The notes beneath the pieces were generated by a model. That model worked only from the letters and a program-made list of their open reading frames with translations, searched no databases and was not told where the DNA came from. The translations under genes and the position numbers were made by a program. This document shows positions 1 to 9,188 of a stretch of 43,704 bases of DNA, piece after piece; position 1 is the stretch's first letter, and each line of letters opens with the position of its first letter. The DNA is from Lachnospiraceae bacterium (GTDB taxonomy: Bacteria; Bacillota; Clostridia; Lachnospirales; Lachnospiraceae), in assembly GCA_017626325.1 (NCBI GenBank), contig JAGAIZ010000013.1, positions 1-43,704 of the forward strand, given 5' to 3'.

Positions 1-200
1 ACAGAAGATCTGTTAAAGGCATTTTTCGCTTTCTTATAAAAGATGACGATTTTCCATTCCTGCAAAAATCCTGAAATTCAACCTGATGGATCAAACTGAT
101 ATCACAACAGGCTCGTTTTTGAGATTTTTTCATAAAATCACTTGCCTTATGGAACACAGAAAATATCAGTTATCTACTTCAATTATACAGAAAAAGTACA

Positions 201-243
201 GAAAAAAGGAACCTTCTACAATTTAAAATGTAAAAGATTCCTT
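201..243 (-). terminator. hairpin with T-run, second terminator beyond the TetR gene
   Basis: Arms at 206-220 and 229-243 pair at 13 of 15 positions around an 8-nt A/T loop. Read on the minus strand the stem is followed by a run of six T, as in an intrinsic terminator. It lies about 150 nt beyond the TetR stop, behind a closer terminator. The rest of 1-330 is AT-rich and shows no gene that I can support. Confidence 0.55.
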
Positions 244-332
244 AAGTTAATGACATTGGTCAAATTCGAGATTTTTTTGTGCAAATTATCTATATTTATT
301 CATATTATTTAATATGATAAAAACCTATATAA

Positions 333-365
333 TAAAAAGCGCAGAATACCGATTCACTCCGCGCT
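333..365 (-). terminator. intrinsic terminator of the TetR gene
   Basis: On the minus strand, arms at 355-365 and 338-348 form a stem of about 11 bp (AGCGC/GCGCT plus further pairs including G-U wobbles) with a 6-nt loop, followed by TTTTT. It begins about 30 nt after the TetR stop codon, so it is the likely end of that transcript. Confidence 0.7.
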
Positions 366-397
366 GTCAATATGGTAATGAAACAATCAATATATGC

Positions 398-961
398 TCA
401 CCGCATCGAGGCAATGACTTCATCCATGGTATGGCTGGTAATAAAGCGGAAAATATCAGCCATCTGATCGGGCGACAGGCTCATATCCAGCTTAATCCAT
501 TCTATAATAGCGAAGGTAATGGACTGCGCGTAATAGTCGGCGATCAGATCGGAAGTAAGCCCCTTCTGCGCCGCCTTCCTGTTTCCCACATGCTCGTTGA
601 TAAAGCCAAGCAGGACTTCCTTTACAATCTTACGCGTAATCATTTCACAGGAATTCTGTCCTTCCAGGCGCACGACCTTCCTATAGAATTCTTTCTCCCG
701 CTTAAGATTGGTAAAAATCCGCACCAGGCTTTCCGATACCTGCCCCTCCATCATAAGCTGCTGTACCGGAAGTAATATTTCCGACCGGATGATCCACTCC
801 AGAAGCTCGTATTTATCCTGAAAATGATTGTAAAAGGTGGGCCTGATTACGCCTGCCCCGTCGGTGATTTCTTTAATCGTTATCTTCTCAATGGGCGATT
901 TCAGCGCCAGCCTTTTAAAGCTTTCCGCCAGCTTCTGCTCCACGTTTGACTTCGGTTCCAT
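398..961 (-). CDS. TetR/AcrR family transcriptional regulator
   Basis: This 187-residue protein has an N-terminal TetR-type helix-turn-helix (about residues 10-55; ITIKEITDGAGV followed by TFYNHFQDKYELLEW). The all-helical C-terminal ligand domain resembles the shorter TetR_C type found in DhaS-like regulators of Firmicutes (family recall). I chose the ATG at 961 because GGAGG stands 5 nt upstream; a longer frame to 1033 exists but would start inside the ilv terminator hairpin. The gene stands alone, behind the ilv operon terminator and in front of its own terminator. The target genes and ligand cannot be told from the sequence; no drug-efflux or dihydroxyacetone kinase gene lies next to it inside the window. 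Confidence 0.85.
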   Translation of the reverse strand: MEPKSNVEQKLAESFKRLALKSPIEKITIKEITDGAGVIRPTFYNHFQDKYELLEWIIRSEILLPVQQLMMEGQVSESLVRIFTNLKREKEFYRKVVRLEGQNSCEMITRKIVKEVLLGFINEHVGNRKAAQKGLTSDLIADYYAQSITFAIIEWIKLDMSLSPDQMADIFRFITSHTMDEVIASMR

Positions 962-1018
962 CCCTGCCTCCGTACTCCTTTTGTTCCGCGCAATGTCCCT
1001 GCATAACTGAACCATTAG

Positions 1019-1059
1019 CAAAAGCAGCACCACCCGAAAGCTACGGATGATGCTGTTTT
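1019..1059 (-). terminator. terminator of the upp-metH-ilv operon, possibly bidirectional
   Basis: Arms at 1025-1035 and 1045-1055 pair along 11 bp (two G-U wobbles) around a 9-nt loop. On the minus strand the stem is followed by CTTTTGC; on the plus strand by TTTTA. It lies about 75 nt beyond the ilvC stop and just upstream of the TetR gene, so it should insulate the two units. Confidence 0.7.
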
Positions 1060-1129
1060 ATGCAAATATAATATCCTGCTCTTAAGTCCATCAGACAATG
1101 CTCAACCGCTGATGAATGATCAAGATCTC

Positions 1130-2164
<1,035 letters not shown>

Positions 2165-2200
2165 TCATAATTTACAATATCACTGAAAGAGGCGTTCCCA

Positions 2201-2229
2201 GGGTAAGAATCTCTTCCACAATCTTACCC
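2201..2229 (-). promoter_or_regulatory. perfect hairpin in the ilvN-ilvC intercistronic gap
   Basis: GGGTAAGA (2201-2208) and TCTTACCC (2222-2229) form an 8-bp perfect stem, and flanking AAAGAG/CTCTTT sequences can extend it. No T-run follows on the minus strand, so it is not a standard terminator. An mRNA processing or stability element, or part of a leader for separate ilvC expression, is possible. No T-box specifier or leader peptide was recognised. Confidence 0.4.
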
Positions 2230-2367
2230 GCGAAAGTTCTCTTTTAGCATACAATATCCAATGAGCAAGCCCCTCTGCAATTCCTTACTGCAAACTGCTG
2301 CAGGCTCACTCTGACAACGCTCCGGTGTACGGCGCTTCTCTTGCTCTATGTACAACGGACCTGTCCC

Positions 2368-2868
2368 TTACTCGAGATACGTAACGTTCTCAATACCCCG
2401 TCCGAGTCCGGCGATACCTGTCCTTGCAAGCTCCAATATCTCATAACCATCCAGGAGACTGATAAACGCTTGGATCTTATCCTGATTACCGGTCAGCTCG
2501 ACAATCAGACTTTCGGGCGCCACGTCGATAATCTTCGCACGGAAGATGTCTGCCACCGCAATAACGCCCTGTCTCTCGGACGCGGAAGCCTTGACCTTAA
2601 TCATGGCAAGCTCTCTGTATACGCTCTCTTCGGGTTTCAGTTCCTTGATATCCCTGACGTCCACTAATTTCGCGACCTGCTTCTCAATCTGATCTAAGAT
2701 CTCATCGTCACCGGAAGTCACGATTGTGATACGGGTAAAACGGGGGTCCGCCGTAACGCCCGCCGTAATACTGTCAATGTTATACCCTCGTCTGGAAAAA
2801 AGTCCTGAAATACGGCTCAAAACGCCGGATGTATTATCTACCAATAGCTGAAATACTTTCTTCTGCAT
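2368..2868 (-). CDS. ilvN: acetolactate synthase small (regulatory) subunit, paralog 1
   Basis: This 166-residue protein is a full-length small subunit: an N-terminal ACT domain (about residues 1-75; FQLLVDNTSGVLSRISGLFS with RRGYNIDSI) and the C-terminal ALS_ss_C domain (about 85-160). The small subunit binds the IlvB large subunit, raises its activity and confers feedback inhibition, usually by valine. The ATG at 2868 has AAAGG upstream. It is the second of two tandem small-subunit genes; the one just upstream (2954-3442) is clearly related but divergent, so this is an old duplication. This copy is closer to the usual IlvN/IlvH pattern in its ACT domain. Confidence 0.93.
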   Translation of the reverse strand: MQKKVFQLLVDNTSGVLSRISGLFSRRGYNIDSITAGVTADPRFTRITIVTSGDDEILDQIEKQVAKLVDVRDIKELKPEESVYRELAMIKVKASASERQGVIAVADIFRAKIIDVAPESLIVELTGNQDKIQAFISLLDGYEILELARTGIAGLGRGIENVTYLE

Positions 2869-2953
2869 AAAGTAAGCCTTTCCGCACGCGACATTTCCCT
2901 GTCACGCACTGTCAATTATTGTATCAACTTGAATATAAAAAGTCAACCGCCCA

Positions 2954-3442
2954 TCAATTATCCGTCTCCATGCATTTAGGAAGCGCCAGCGTTCCGGTTC
3001 TTGCGACTTCCACGATGCTGATCGTCTGCATCATGCTGATAAACAGTCTGATTTTCTCCGGCACGTCGCAGATCTGGATAATCATCATGTTCTTTGACAT
3101 GTCTACGATATCCGCTTTCATGATCTCACAGATCTCCATAATATCGCGTCTGTTGTTCTTATTGTATTTTACCTTAATCAGCATAAGCTCTCTGCTGATG
3201 CTGTCAGACTCGTCGAAGGTCTTCACCTTGATGACGTCCAGCTTCTTGTTAAGCTGTTTCTCAATCTGCTCAATAGTACGTTCATCACCGCTGCTGACAA
3301 TGGTCATGCAGGATGTGGACGGATCGTCCGTCTCTCCGACTGCCAGACTGTCAATATTAAAACATCTTCTGGAGAAAAGCCCTGCCACCTTGCACAATAC
3401 GCCGGAACGGTTCTCTACCAGAACTGAATATATCTTTTTCAT
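2954..3442 (-). CDS. ilvN: acetolactate synthase small subunit, paralog 2
   Basis: The protein has 162 residues with the same layout as its downstream neighbour: an ACT domain (YSVLVENRSGVLCKVAGLFS with RRCFNIDSL) and a C-terminal domain. It begins 19 nt after the ilvB stop, so it is the small subunit most tightly linked to ilvB. Its C-terminal half is lysine-rich and diverges from paralog 1 (for example KVKYNKNNRRDIMEICEIM). The two copies may differ in allosteric effector or form mixed complexes; that is inference. The ATG at 3442 is supported by an AGGCGGG-like site. Confidence 0.92.
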   Translation of the reverse strand: MKKIYSVLVENRSGVLCKVAGLFSRRCFNIDSLAVGETDDPSTSCMTIVSSGDERTIEQIEKQLNKKLDVIKVKTFDESDSISRELMLIKVKYNKNNRRDIMEICEIMKADIVDMSKNMMIIQICDVPEKIRLFISMMQTISIVEVARTGTLALPKCMETDN

Positions 3443-3461
3443 ATGCTAAACCCGCCTTTCC

Positions 3462-5078
3462 CTACTTAACTAAATCCATCGGATCGATGAGACACTCTAA
3501 CAGAACGGATTCGTCCTTCGCCAGAAATTCACGGATCACATCCTGTGCGCCCGCCATCGTTTCAAGCCGCATGAATTTCATATCATAGGCGGCGGAAAGC
3601 TTCTCTAAGTCGGGACTGCCTGACAAATCCACCACGGAATAGTTGTCCTTATAGGTATAGTGCTGGTATTCGCGCACCATGCCGAGATAATTGTTCTTCA
3701 GCACGATAATCTTCACAGGCACTTTAAACTGGCGCATGGTGGCAAGCTCCATCATAGACATCTGGAAGGAGCCGTCGCCGCAGACCGCAATAACCTGCTT
3801 CGACCGGTCCGCCAGTTTAGCGCCCATAGCCGCCGGAATGGAATACCCCATAGTTCCCATACCGCCTGTCGTCAGGAATTTACCCTGCTTCACGACATGA
3901 TAGCCGCAGGACCAGATCTGGTTCTGTCCCACATCCGCCACATAGACCGCGTCCTCTTCCATCTCTTCCGAAAGCATTCTGATGAATTTCGCCGGGTCCA
4001 CATAGTCGGGATTAGGCTTTCTGACAGGCTCCATCGTATCGCGGTAACCGTTTAAGGTCTCGATCCAGGCCTCGTAACTGCCGGCAATCTCTTCCTTCTC
4101 AATGTCCTCGAATATATGCTTCGCATCGCCTACCAGGGGAATGGCGGGTCCTACGTTCTTGCCAATTTCCGCCGGATCAACGTCGATATGGACGAGCACC
4201 TTATTCTCCGTAATCAAATCCGGTTGGTTGACCGCGCGGTCCGCGACCCTTGCGCCCACCATAATCAACAGGTCAGACTCATTCATGGCGCGATTGGCAT
4301 AGGGCTTGCCGTTATTCCCCACCATACCGTAGTACATAGCGTGTCTGGTAGGCATCGCGCCGATTCCCATCATGGTAGACACCACGGGGATGCTGTACTT
4401 TTCCGCAAAAGCCCTGAGCTCCTTTTCCGCATCGCTTAACAGTACGCCGCCGCCTGCGCAGATTAACGGCCTTTTGGCCTTATTCAGTTCTTTAACGACC
4501 TTCTTAATCTGTACCGCATTGCCCTTTACCGTAGGCTTATAGGTACGCAGTTTCACTTCCTCGGGATATTTGAATTTGGTAATCGCCGCATTCTGAATGT
4601 CAATCGGCACATCGATAAGCACCGGGCCTTTTCGGCCTGTGCTGGCAATGTGGAACGCCTCTTTGAATACTCTCGGAATATCGTTTGCATCTTTAATCAG
4701 ATAGCTGTATTTTACGAAGGATTCCACCGCCCCCGTAATATCCGCCTCCTGGAATACGTCAGAGCCGATCAGCTCGCTGTTGACCTGACCCGTAATGCAC
4801 ACCAACGGAATGCTGTCCGCAAAAGCCGTGGCGATACCGGTAATCAGGTTAGTCGCGCCGGGACCGGAGGTCACCGCACACACGCCCACCTTACCGGACA
4901 CTCTTGCCAGTCCGCTTGCCGCATGAGCCGCATTCTGCTCCGTGCGGATTAATATTGTCTGAATATCGGATTCCAGAATGCTGTTATAAAAGGGGCATAT
5001 CGCCACCCCCGGATATCCGAATACATATTCAACGCCCTCTTCCTCCAGGCATTTTACCATTGCGTCTGCACCTAACAT
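3462..5078 (-). CDS. ilvB: acetolactate synthase large (catalytic) subunit
   Basis: IlvB is the thiamine-diphosphate enzyme that condenses two pyruvates, or pyruvate and 2-oxobutyrate, in the first common step of branched-chain amino acid synthesis. The 538 residues show the usual three domains: the N-terminal pyrimidine-binding domain with the catalytic Glu in IRTEQNAAHAASG, the central domain, and the C-terminal domain with the ThDP/Mg motif GDGSFQMSMMELAT followed by KNNYLGMVREYQ. I chose the ATG at 5078 (MLGADAMVKCLEEEG, with AGCAGG upstream) because the frame further out (to 5126) has only a TTG start and would run into metH. It starts 37 nt after the metH stop and is followed by the two small subunits. 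Confidence 0.95.
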   Translation of the reverse strand: MLGADAMVKCLEEEGVEYVFGYPGVAICPFYNSILESDIQTILIRTEQNAAHAASGLARVSGKVGVCAVTSGPGATNLITGIATAFADSIPLVCITGQVNSELIGSDVFQEADITGAVESFVKYSYLIKDANDIPRVFKEAFHIASTGRKGPVLIDVPIDIQNAAITKFKYPEEVKLRTYKPTVKGNAVQIKKVVKELNKAKRPLICAGGGVLLSDAEKELRAFAEKYSIPVVSTMMGIGAMPTRHAMYYGMVGNNGKPYANRAMNESDLLIMVGARVADRAVNQPDLITENKVLVHIDVDPAEIGKNVGPAIPLVGDAKHIFEDIEKEEIAGSYEAWIETLNGYRDTMEPVRKPNPDYVDPAKFIRMLSEEMEEDAVYVADVGQNQIWSCGYHVVKQGKFLTTGGMGTMGYSIPAAMGAKLADRSKQVIAVCGDGSFQMSMMELATMRQFKVPVKIIVLKNNYLGMVREYQHYTYKDNYSVVDLSGSPDLEKLSAAYDMKFMRLETMAGAQDVIREFLAKDESVLLECLIDPMDLVK

Positions 5079-5115
5079 ATATTTATACCTGCTCCCTTCT
5101 TTGTCCTGATATGCT

Positions 5116-7581
5116 TTACTCCTCAATATGCAGGATCCGCTTCGTCAGCTTCACCGCGTCCGCCGCATCCTTGGAATACCCGTCCGCGCCGATCTCATCC
5201 GCATATTCCTGGGTAATGACAGCGCCGCCGATAATGATTTTGGCGTCCACTTCTCTTTCTTTGGCATATTGAATCACATGCTTCATCTGCTGCATGGTGG
5301 TTGTCATCAGCGCCGACAGGGCAATGACCTGCGCGTTATGCTCCCTGGCGGCTTCTATGATTTTCTCCTTGGGAACATCTTTGCCAAGGTCAATCACCTG
5401 AAAGCCGTAATTTTTCAGCATCAACGCCACCAGATTTTTGCCGATATCGTGAATATCGCCTTCCACCGTGGCGATCACCACCGTAGGCATGTCCTTACCG
5501 GAATGATTCTGCGCAAGCAGCGGCTCCAGATATTCTATCGAAGCCTTCATTGCCTCCGCGCTGGCGATAAGCTGCGGCAGGAAATATTTACCTTTGTCAA
5601 AAAGCTCGCCCACCTCATTGATGGCGGCAAGCAGTACGTCGTCTAAAAGTTCTTTTGCCTCATGCCCGTCGGCAAGCGCCTTCTTCGTATCCTCCACGAT
5701 ACCGCCGCCGTTTCCCTTCAGTACGTCCGCATAAAGCTTCTCCCTGGGGGACAAAGGCGCCTGGGCTGCCGATTGGCCTGCGCTGCGGACGGGAATGCCG
5801 GCAGACACCGTCTGAGATTCTCCCATTGCCTCCCGTCTTGCTTTGACCTCGTTCATCAATTCTATGTAACGAATATCCGCGCCCTTTTTGTTCAGAAGCA
5901 GATCTGACGCGAAGGCGCAACTTACCAGAAGCTCCTGCGAGGGATTGGCGATTGCCATCGTCAGCCCTGCCTGAATCGCCATGGTCAGAAATGACGCATT
6001 GACAAAGCTCCGCTCCGGCAGCCCGAAGGAAATATTAGACAGCCCGCAGATGGTCGCAAGACCGTTTCTCTTGCAATACCGTATCGTCTCAAGCGTCTCA
6101 AGAGCCGCCGTCTTATTGGCGCCCACGGTAGCGACAAGACCATCCACCACGATATCTTCTCTGCGCATCCCCAGTTCACAGGCACGCGCCTTTATTTTCT
6201 CTATAATATCAATCTTCTCTTCCAGACTCTTAGGAAGCCCTTCGTCCGACAGAGGAAGAAGGATGAACATCGCGCCGTATTTCTTCGCAATGGAAAGCAG
6301 CGATTCGAATTTTACCTTCTCATAAGAAATAGAATTGATGAGCGCCCTGCCGGGATATCTGCGCAGCGCCGCTTCCAGCACATCCACATGACTGGAATCG
6401 ATGGAAAGAGGAAGCTGCGTCACACCGCCTACTGTTTCCAAAGCCTTCAGCATCATCTCTTTCTCGTCGATGCCGCTCATACCCATATTCACATCCAGAA
6501 TGCCCGCGCCGCAGGCTTCCTGCTGCTCCGCGAAATCGGAAACCATGTCCAGGTTCCCTTCCCGCAATTGTGCCTGCAGCTTCTTCTTGCCTGTAGGGTT
6601 GATGCGTTCCCCGACGATAATAAAATTATCCTCCAGTCCGAAAGCAACAGTCTGCCGTTCACTGGTCAGATAACGAAGCCCGGAAGGCTCTCTGTGTGCC
6701 ACATCCATCTGTCCCGCGCATTCCTTTGCAGCCTGAATATATGCGGGCGTAGTGCCGCAGCAGCCGCCGATGACAGACGCGCCCGCCTCCACAAGATCTT
6801 TCATACATGTGCCAAAGGTATCGGCATCCATGTCATAGACCGTATTACCTTCCGCATCCAGGGATGGCATACCCGCGTTAGGCTTGGCGATAATCGGTAT
6901 CGTCGTCACCGCCGCCATCCTGCGCACCACATCCACCATTTTGTCCGGTCCTGTGGAACAGTTCGTGCCAACTGCCGCCACGCCCAGACTTTCTAAGACA
7001 ATAGCCGCAGTCTCAGCGTCCGTGCCGTACAGCGTCCTGCCGTCGGCCTCGAAGGTCAGCGTCGCCATAATAGCAAGATCGCACACTTCCTTCGCCGCAA
7101 TCACGGCGGCTCTCGTCTCCTGTAGACTCATCATCGTCTCAACCACGAGAAGATCAACGCCCGCCTCTGTCAGATAACGGATCTGTTCTTTGTAGATCTC
7201 GATCAATTCTTCAAAATCCAGCGTCCCCATAGGGGATAACTGCTGTCCGGTCATCGTGATGTCGCCCGCCACATAAGCCTGCGAGCCCACCGCTTCCTTA
7301 GAAAGCGCTACCAACTCATGGTTCATCTGTCGGATGTCAGCTTCCAGACCATATTCCGCAAGCTTGATCCGGTTTGCCGTAAAGGTCGGCGCATAGACGA
7401 TATTCGTACCCGCATTCACAAATTCTCTCTGCAGGTTGATTAAAACGTCCCTGTTCTCCAGAATCCAACGCTCGGGACATACGCCCACAGGCATTCCTTT
7501 TTTCTGCAGGTTCGATCCGGTCGCCCCGTCTAAGAAGATGGGGTGCTCCCGGATCAGCGCCTGAAATTCCTGTTTATTCAT
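5116..7581 (-). CDS. metH: cobalamin-dependent methionine synthase, short form without activation domain
   Basis: MetH transfers a methyl group from 5-methyl-THF to homocysteine through protein-bound cobalamin. The 821 residues contain the homocysteine domain (about 1-300) with zinc ligands Cys208, Cys274 and Cys275 (GTNCSTG, GGCCGTT), the pterin-binding domain (about 318-565; IIVGERINPTGKKKL, DVNMGM), and the B12 cap and B12-binding domains (about 625-821) with the DxHxxG motif D709-I-H711 that supplies the cobalt-ligating histidine. The C-terminal SAM-binding reactivation domain of the roughly 1200-residue E. coli enzyme is absent, as in many anaerobes, so reactivation should need a separate protein. 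The ATG at 7581 follows AAAGG. A short AACCGCC/GGCGGTT hairpin (7599-7614) sits directly upstream of the start. Confidence 0.95.
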   Translation of the reverse strand: MNKQEFQALIREHPIFLDGATGSNLQKKGMPVGVCPERWILENRDVLINLQREFVNAGTNIVYAPTFTANRIKLAEYGLEADIRQMNHELVALSKEAVGSQAYVAGDITMTGQQLSPMGTLDFEELIEIYKEQIRYLTEAGVDLLVVETMMSLQETRAAVIAAKEVCDLAIMATLTFEADGRTLYGTDAETAAIVLESLGVAAVGTNCSTGPDKMVDVVRRMAAVTTIPIIAKPNAGMPSLDAEGNTVYDMDADTFGTCMKDLVEAGASVIGGCCGTTPAYIQAAKECAGQMDVAHREPSGLRYLTSERQTVAFGLEDNFIIVGERINPTGKKKLQAQLREGNLDMVSDFAEQQEACGAGILDVNMGMSGIDEKEMMLKALETVGGVTQLPLSIDSSHVDVLEAALRRYPGRALINSISYEKVKFESLLSIAKKYGAMFILLPLSDEGLPKSLEEKIDIIEKIKARACELGMRREDIVVDGLVATVGANKTAALETLETIRYCKRNGLATICGLSNISFGLPERSFVNASFLTMAIQAGLTMAIANPSQELLVSCAFASDLLLNKKGADIRYIELMNEVKARREAMGESQTVSAGIPVRSAGQSAAQAPLSPREKLYADVLKGNGGGIVEDTKKALADGHEAKELLDDVLLAAINEVGELFDKGKYFLPQLIASAEAMKASIEYLEPLLAQNHSGKDMPTVVIATVEGDIHDIGKNLVALMLKNYGFQVIDLGKDVPKEKIIEAAREHNAQVIALSALMTTTMQQMKHVIQYAKEREVDAKIIIGGAVITQEYADEIGADGYSKDAADAVKLTKRILHIEE

Positions 7582-7625
7582 GAAACATAATACCTTTCAA
7601 CCGCCTGGGCGGTTTTCTTTTCACA

Positions 7626-8270
7626 CTATTCTGCGGTTTCTTCCGGCTCTTCATAGAAGACCGTATCGTCCGTATCCCAGTTATCCTCCGGTACCTCCTC
7701 GGTTTCCGATGCTTCCCCTGACTCTGTATCCGACGTCTTCTCCTCATCGGTCTTATTCAGATAACCGCCGCCTAAGATACTGTTCTCCTCGGTATAGGTC
7801 ACACCCTCTCCCTCCGGGATCTCCCCGTGGAGAATCGTAATAATGTACTGAATACGGATGTTCGCCCTGTCGTAATATTCCCGCGCCGCTTCCGCAACCG
7901 CCTCGTCGTAGCTTTCGCTTTCATAGGCCTGATGATACAGGGCTACCGCCTGCTGCATATTCTCGTCCGCTTCATCCGCAAGGCTGTCCACCGCCGAGAA
8001 CTGCTCCGGCACTTCAAGCGCTGCCATCCACGTAATCTCATCCCGAAGCTGGTCGAGATAATTCAAAAGCTGTGCCGCAGCATCCTCCGAAGACGCATCG
8101 ATAGCATTCATGCCGTCATTGTAAGCCGCAATATGCTCAAAGAACTCCGTCATATCCTCCTGATACGCCGTCAGCGCCTCGTCCTCGCCGCACGCAGTCA
8201 GAAACAGGGCACACAGGATACCTGCGCACACCATACGGCATTTTCTGTAGTTTTGCTTTATCGCTTCCAA
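7626..8270 (-). CDS. predicted lipoprotein, function unknown
   Basis: The N-terminus has positive residues, a hydrophobic stretch (VCAGILCALF) and the lipobox LTAC, so the mature protein should begin at a lipid-modified Cys and sit on the outer face of the membrane. The mature part is helical and very acidic, ending in a low-complexity Glu/Asp/Thr tail. I prefer the TTG at 8270, because GGAGG lies 6 nt before it; an in-frame ATG at 8294 would give 8 more residues but has only a weak site. The gene lies between upp and metH in one operon (47 nt after upp, 44 nt before metH), but nothing in it suggests a role in either pathway. I do not recognise a named family. Confidence 0.8.
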   Translation of the reverse strand: MEAIKQNYRKCRMVCAGILCALFLTACGEDEALTAYQEDMTEFFEHIAAYNDGMNAIDASSEDAAAQLLNYLDQLRDEITWMAALEVPEQFSAVDSLADEADENMQQAVALYHQAYESESYDEAVAEAAREYYDRANIRIQYIITILHGEIPEGEGVTYTEENSILGGGYLNKTDEEKTSDTESGEASETEEVPEDNWDTDDTVFYEEPEETAE

Positions 8271-8317
8271 TTTTATCCTCCGCGTCTGAACCATTTACTC
8301 TGCAATCTGTTCAGTTC

Positions 8318-8947
8318 TTATTTCGTGCCGAAAATTCTGTCCCCCGCGTCGCCGAGTCCGGGGCAGATATACGCGTTTTCATTCAGACAGCGATCCAGAT
8401 GACCCACATAAATCTGGATATCAGGATGCGCTTTGTGCAGCCTTTCCAATCCTTCCGGCGCGGCAATGATACACATAAATTTAATATTCTTACCGCCGTG
8501 CTGCTTGATAAAATCAACCGCTTCCGCACCGGAACCTCCTGTGGCCAGCATAGGGTCTACTACCACGATAGTTCTCTGATCGATGGGCTCGGGAAGCTTA
8601 CAGTAATATTCGTGAGGTTCATGGGTTTCCGGATCTCTGTAAAGACCGATGTGTCCAACCTTGGCGCTCGGAACCAAAGCAAGAATGCCGTTGACCATGC
8701 CGAGACCGGCACGTAAGATAGGCACCACCGCCAGTTTCTTACCGGCGATTCTGGGAGACATGCATGTCTCGATAGGAGTCTGTACCTCCACGTCCTCTAA
8801 GGGCAGATCGCGCAGCGCTTCATAGCCCATCAGGGTCGCTATCTCTTCGATACATTTCCTGAACTCGTTTGTGCCGGTATTGATATCTCTGATCTGGGAA
8901 ATCTTATGCTGGATCAGCGGATGATCCATAATAAATACATTATCCAT
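8318..8947 (-). CDS. upp: uracil phosphoribosyltransferase
   Basis: Upp makes UMP from uracil and PRPP in pyrimidine salvage. The 209 residues match the family length, with the PRPP-binding loop [11 protein letters not shown] and the C-terminal uracil-binding region [14 protein letters not shown] chose the ATG at 8947 ([21 protein letters not shown] is the typical N-terminus), which has AGAGGA upstream; the frame extends 11 codons further without support. It is the first gene behind a strong sigma-A promoter (9004-9032) and is divergent from the uracil permease gene. The next genes on the strand are the lipoprotein and metH, apparently co-transcribed. Confidence 0.96.
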   Translation of the reverse strand: MDNVFIMDHPLIQHKISQIRDINTGTNEFRKCIEEIATLMGYEALRDLPLEDVEVQTPIETCMSPRIAGKKLAVVPILRAGLGMVNGILALVPSAKVGHIGLYRDPETHEPHEYYCKLPEPIDQRTIVVVDPMLATGGSGAEAVDFIKQHGGKNIKFMCIIAAPEGLERLHKAHPDIQIYVGHLDRCLNENAYICPGLGDAGDRIFGTK

Positions 8948-9003
8948 CTTTCGTCCTCTTTCCTTTTGATTACATTCCACTCCTGAAATTACACCTATAT
9001 AAA

Positions 9004-9032
9004 ATAGTACTGACTTCGCGCTCTCAAGTCAA
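9004..9032 (-). promoter_or_regulatory. sigma-A promoter for upp
   Basis: On the minus strand TTGACT (9032-9027) and TACTAT (9009-9004) are separated by exactly 17 nt, close to the sigma-A consensus. It lies about 60 nt upstream of the upp start and points at upp and the downstream metH-ilv genes. Confidence 0.7.
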
Positions 9033-9107
9033 TAACTTTTCACTCCGTGCCTGCAACTTTTGTTTTTCTTCTCTTAATATCAAATACTAATTAATCCTTA
9101 ATTTATA

Positions 9108-9136
9108 TTGCAAAAATGTATCGGACTCTTTATAAT
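9108..9136 (+). promoter_or_regulatory. sigma-A promoter for uraA
   Basis: TTGCAA (9108-9113) and TATAAT (9131-9136) are 17 nt apart, with the uraA start about 50 nt downstream. No PyrR-type attenuator hairpin is visible between promoter and gene. Confidence 0.7.
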
Positions 9137-9188
9137 TTTTTTAGATTTAACACAGAAATGAAATTCCAAAGAAAAAGGAGAACATCTT

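Noticed and set aside
3660-4439. Several plus-strand open frames of 66-131 codons opposite ilvB
   Set aside because: They lie entirely antisense to a clearly conserved gene, have no ribosome sites and read as low-complexity or Arg/His-rich shadows.
7599-7614. AACCGCC/GGCGGTT hairpin before metH as a terminator or riboswitch
   Set aside because: The loop is only 2 nt and no T-run follows on the minus strand; on the plus strand, where T does follow, there is no gene to end. No SAM or cobalamin riboswitch motif was recognised upstream.
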